Of a DNA stretch of 64,000 nt, positions 59,801 to 64,000 are shown piece after piece. The DNA is taken from contig NC_034421.1 of assembly GCF_002078875.1 (NCBI RefSeq), positions 2,208,917 through 2,272,916 of the forward strand, given 5' to 3'. This stretch comes from Numida meleagris (lineage: Eukaryota; Chordata; Aves; Galliformes; Numididae). The notes beneath the pieces were generated by a model, which did not search any database, had not been told where the DNA came from, and saw only the letters and a program-made list of their open reading frames with translations. The position numbers were made by a program, and so were the translations under genes. How positions within the stretch are numbered: the stretch's first letter is position 1; each line of letters starts with the position of its first letter.

Positions 59801-62800
59801 AATGATATCCAATCATTTGTAACTGAACTAAAACAATAGCTCAGAAAGACACCCAACGTGTGCCTATTTCAGGCATCCAAAAATCAGTCAGGCCCCAAGT
59901 TAGAGCAGCCTGGCTTTCAGGCATACCAAGTTTGTATTTTCAAATGTTTTGTTCGCAAGAGATGAGTGCTGATTCTTTATTAAGTGAAATAAATTTTCAT
60001 ATCATCACATTTTGCCGTCTTTGAAAAAACCCACAATATAATGGAGCACTTCAGAACGTTCTTTAAGAACTAGCAGCAGAGAGCCAAGCTTGATCTGAAG
60101 ACTTCATACAATGGAAAATCTGCCACATGCCGAGCTAGTTTAAATTGTGGATCAGTTCCCTGGTTACTCGAAAAAGCAAAAACTAAACTTTTCCAGTCTG
60201 AACGTGCCCAGCTTCACCCATCAGCTTTTGGATGTCACATACCTCTGTCTATTGAATACACCTCTGCTATCACCCACCTTCCCCTTCCAGACCACGATCA
60301 AGTCACCTTCCATTCTGCTTTCCTAGACTAAATACACTCTGCATTTACAGATCTGCAAAGATGCCGAGTGCCTTAAAATGGCATCTGATGCTGTTTTCTG
60401 GATATGCAGATACTACACAAAGGACTGTGCTATATGCTTCTAATGCAAATTTCATCTGTCAACAAGCCTGTCTTCATATCGTTTTTATAAACTGAATGAA
60501 CTTTTAAAATGAAATCCTTACAAAGGAAGTGCTAGTTTTGTGCTTGCTTTCTTTAATTTCTGAAAGCAAAAGGCATTTGACAACTAAATTTATTTTATGG
60601 CACTCTTTTAGAAGAAAAAGAGAGAGAAAAGGACTATGATGGTGCCAAAGGGTTAAAGTATTCCGTGTCGGTCAGTCTGAATATCTGAATTTAGCAGCTG
60701 ACAGTGCATGGTGTGTCAGTCTCTTACAGCTGTTCCAGAGGATTCAAAGACAGTCTTTGTTTCTTGAAATCTTAGCAACTGTTACTTTTTTCCAAAGACA
60801 AGACAGACCAGCTGTTACCTCACAAGATGCGATGTACTTCAGGTCAAAATCTTTAGCAAGGAACTTGTAAAACAAGAACTAAATCATTGTTTGGGTTTGT
60901 CAGATTTTTTTTCATTAAAACAGAGTTAGGAGCCTAACAGTCAAATAACTCACACTCGGTACTTCCATTAAGTGCACTGGAATGACAGAGAAATTTCATC
61001 TGGTTGCTAAGCTGAATCTTCCATTTCTACAAGGAAAAAAAAATAGAAACAAAAAAACCCCGAGCACTAAATCCCTCAGTATAATAGATTGGTTTTTGTT
61101 CTAAGGTCAGTTCCTTTCTCTTTCCAAGCATCGTGCTACTAAGCAGATGTCATCGTGTAATGGAAATGCACAGATCGAAACATTCACAATATAAGACGGG
61201 GATTTTCAGGAGAACTTTAGTGGAGTTAAATGTTCACTTCCCACTATATATCAATCAATGCAAATATCTAGTTCCTTTAAGCTCTTTGAACATCCTCTTC
61301 TAAATGCATAACTAAGCAACTTAATCATGCAGTTGATCCTCCAGTACCGGTACCGGTAATACTCCCACTTGAAGACACGTAGGCTTTCAAAGCCGTGGAA
61401 GGTTGCAAAATCAGTCACCTAATGAAGACTTATTAGAGTGAGAGTAACTGTTGACAGGTTACCTACAACCTCTCTGAAAAAAAAAAAAGGAAGCACTGCT
61501 TTAAAGAGCTTTAGCTGAAATGAACCATTGTTCTTCCATGTGCAAAGACAAATTGCTGCTCCCAACCAGCTTCCAGCTGCTCTGATGCGAAGGACGACGA
61601 CTTGCCGAGAAGAGTGGATGTTCTTTTATTCAACCTTTGTGTTTAATTCTGGAAAGCCTTAGCATTGAGCAACACACACTCAGAACCACTGCCAGATAAT
61701 TGTTGTGTAAAGAAACCCACAAAGGCACAGTGGCATACACTGCAGCGGCAGAAAGATTTCAGAAGGCCCGTTAAATTCAGCAGCCTTAATCCTTCTATTT
61801 TACATATACAGAGATAAGTTTAGACTCGATATTTTTTCGCAAGCACGCATGAATACTATTTGTCACGGGTTATTTTTTCTAGGTCTAAAAAGGATTTAGG
61901 TAAATTACTTCTCTGCTTCAAATCTGTTTTTCAGAATTGGTGACATATTGCCCATATGTAAACCACTATTTTATGCAGAATTAAAAATAACTGTCATTAG
62001 GAATGGCGCCAGTAGTATTTCTGATGAAGAATATGAACTGTCTAACAAAACACTGAGGGTGAATCACAACCTCTAAAAAGCTATGAACTGACAGTATTTG
62101 TTTCTAAAGATAAAAATATCCATAAATACCAAATGTGTGTGCTTTTAGTTATGTTTAAGAGAATAACCTATCTACCAGGCCAAAAAGTGACATCAAGAAA
62201 AGGATTCACTAGTACAAAATCTGCATGCTGTCAGGATGCTGTAAAGGAATTGATAGTAAAGCAGATGCAATCTCCTGATGACTGCTGAGAGCAGAACTTT
62301 ATATAACTAATTTAAGGACTGCTGCCTGCAGGCACTACGATGGTAATTAAAGACAATAATTCTTGGGTAAATGAGATGGATGCACTGGAAAATAGAGTCG
62401 GTGTTAAATTCACAGCTAATCCTTGAATGGAGAATTGGATCATTTCTTTTCCAAGCGGCTGGGCAAGTCTACCTGGTTTCATTTCCATCACTACTGCCAG
62501 ACAACTGTTGTCTCCAGAATCCATAACTGCTCCCAGTTTAAGTAGTATTCCTCATTGGCAAGCTCCAATTCAGCAAGACAGAATGTGCTTCAATTTATAC
62601 ACATGAATAATTCCTTTGACATCCACAGCAAGTCAATGGAACAACTCACATAGTTAAACATGCTCTTTTAAAAACCACACTCAATCAAAGCTATAAACAA
62701 GGCATAAAAGGCACAATGAAAAGCTGGGTTGCCAGACTGTTTACCTCCAAAATACTGTGATGTTACCCAGAGAAGGAAAGCTTTTGTTTAGTACGCTTTG

Positions 62801-63044
62801 GTTCACTTGAGAGATGAGCTTCCTCTTCTCAACTGCTTACAAAAGACAGGCTAATCTTCTAATACAACTGAACATCAGGAAAAACATCTCTCACAGGGAG
62901 GTTATGCACCACATTCTTCTGTACCATATCTGTTCCATGCACACGTAATTTGTATAGACACGTGCCCTCTGCCCCCAGATTACCACAGCCAGCTAACCAT
63001 CTCCAGGAGCTCCACCACAGGTGGGACATTCACACCTCTACAAA

Positions 63045-63067
63045 CCTAACCCTAACTAAACCTAACT
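63045..63067. repeat. Degenerate telomere-like repeat patch
   Basis: Three CCTAAC units occur in 23 bases, with a TAAA interruption before the last. This resembles the vertebrate telomere strand CCCTAA. It is very short and imperfect. Confidence 0.6.
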
Positions 63068-64000
63068 CCTGTGCACCATGCAGAGCGCATTGAGATGATG
63101 CTCTGCCTTACGCTCTGCTGCGTCCTTCCACTGCCTCCCTTAGGCAAGCAGAAGCATTTCTGCTGCCAGGTGGGGGGAACTGAAAACCGCCCAGACAAGG
63201 GGAGGATGAAGAGATCGCTCTCCAGAGCACTGACCTGGCTAGCTGTGGTTTACACAAGTGCACGAGAGCACCACTAGCAGCACACAGCCAAGCTCTGGCA
63301 CTAAATGCGGTACTTCCTTTGGTAGCAGCTCAGAGTGAGTTTGGGTTAAATTCATTGTGAAACCGTACCCTGAGGCTCCTGGTTTGGGTGTATTTGAGCA
63401 GCAGCCAACTTAGATGCCAACAACAGGCAGAGTAAATATTCCACCTAAACATCCGCGTGGTTTCAGCACAGTGTAGTCTCCTGAAGCTACAAAAATAATA
63501 ACGCAGCCTGATGGGAAGTCTCTTGCACTATTGTGCACACTGCAGGCATATATGAAGCCCAGGCAGAAGCTAGACTGTGTTTGTTTTTGAACAAAAGAGT
63601 TAAGTTACAAACGCGAGGAAAATACAGGATGTGTAATGAATATGTCATAGCTGTGGCATCCTGTTTCTAAAATATCTTGCTCCTGAATGGTGCCGTCTTA
63701 GGTTTCTTCCACATATATGAGGCTTTCCAGCTGGCCTGCAGCCAGTGCTTTAATAAAACATGGTATTATGCAGAAGTGAATAAAGCTCACAGTAACCATA
63801 ATGTCCCTGAAATTCACTAATCACCAAAAGTTTTAAGAATATTTTAATATGAGATCAACAGCACAACAACTAAAATTCACCTGTTAGCTATGGAAAACCA
63901 CTTCTCACACGTTTAGATTGTGCCTATACTGAAAAACGTACCGCAGTCATTAATGACCTGCATGGCAGCATACAGAATGTTTTCCGAATCTGAAGACCGT

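Larger units (their letters stand above)
33237..64000 (-). other. PRKAR1B: PRKAR1B intron, 3' part (partial, more than 30.7 kb)
   Basis: This is non-coding sequence upstream of the 62-bp exon. Its acceptor TTTTCCAG ends at 33237 and its donor lies beyond the right edge. I looked on the minus strand for the preceding RI-beta exons (VIPKDYKTM, NVLFAHLDDNERS and the pseudosubstrate RRGGVSAEVY) and did not find them. The content is a CR1 fragment (about 40163-40345), simple repeats at 41076-41105 and 46601-46630, an A run at 47791-47809, a microRNA-like hairpin (46503-46585), a telomere-like patch (63045-63067), and A+T-rich blocks near 39181-39340 and 57120-57270. The stretches in between look like ordinary avian intron sequence. 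An undetected exon or a non-coding RNA transcribed from the plus strand cannot be excluded. Confidence 0.75.

Overview
The window looks like nuclear DNA from a bird, most likely a galliform such as chicken. It is intron-rich and fairly A+T-rich, with sparse interspersed repeats. It carries a degenerate CR1 LINE fragment and a decayed, internally deleted mariner of the Galluhop type, both typical of galliform genomes. The species call is an inference; nothing in the sequence names it.

The only gene I can support is PRKAR1B, the RI-beta regulatory subunit of cAMP-dependent protein kinase, on the minus strand. Five consecutive internal coding exons are present, in transcript order: 33236-33175 (62 bp), 32400-32354 (47 bp), 24338-24180 (159 bp), 16719-16659 (61 bp) and 12255-12134 (122 bp). 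All are bounded by GT/AG splice sites and their phases join without a break into 150 codons. These match residues 146-295 of the RI family and hold nearly all of cAMP-binding domain A, the linking helices, and the start of domain B. The choice of RI-beta over RI-alpha rests on several paralogue-specific residues. The N-terminal exons (dimerisation/docking domain, pseudosubstrate site, 92-bp exon) and the C-terminal exons (rest of domain B) were not found and should lie beyond the right and left edges.

Layout: 1-12133 is a partial intron downstream of the last exon seen. The five exons and four complete introns (4.4, 7.5, 8.0 and 0.77 kb) span 12134-33236. From 33237 to the end is a partial intron of more than 30.7 kb. 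No RNA gene, CRISPR array or second protein-coding gene could be supported. The open reading frames in the introns are of a length expected by chance.

The most interesting non-exonic structures are two hairpins. One, at 46503-46585, resembles a microRNA precursor and folds better on the host gene's sense strand. The other, at 30844-30923, has a perfect 18-bp stem. There are also small tandem duplications (9885-9940 and 7656-7685), a short telomere-like patch (63045-63067) and a few A+T-rich blocks that could be conserved regulatory elements.
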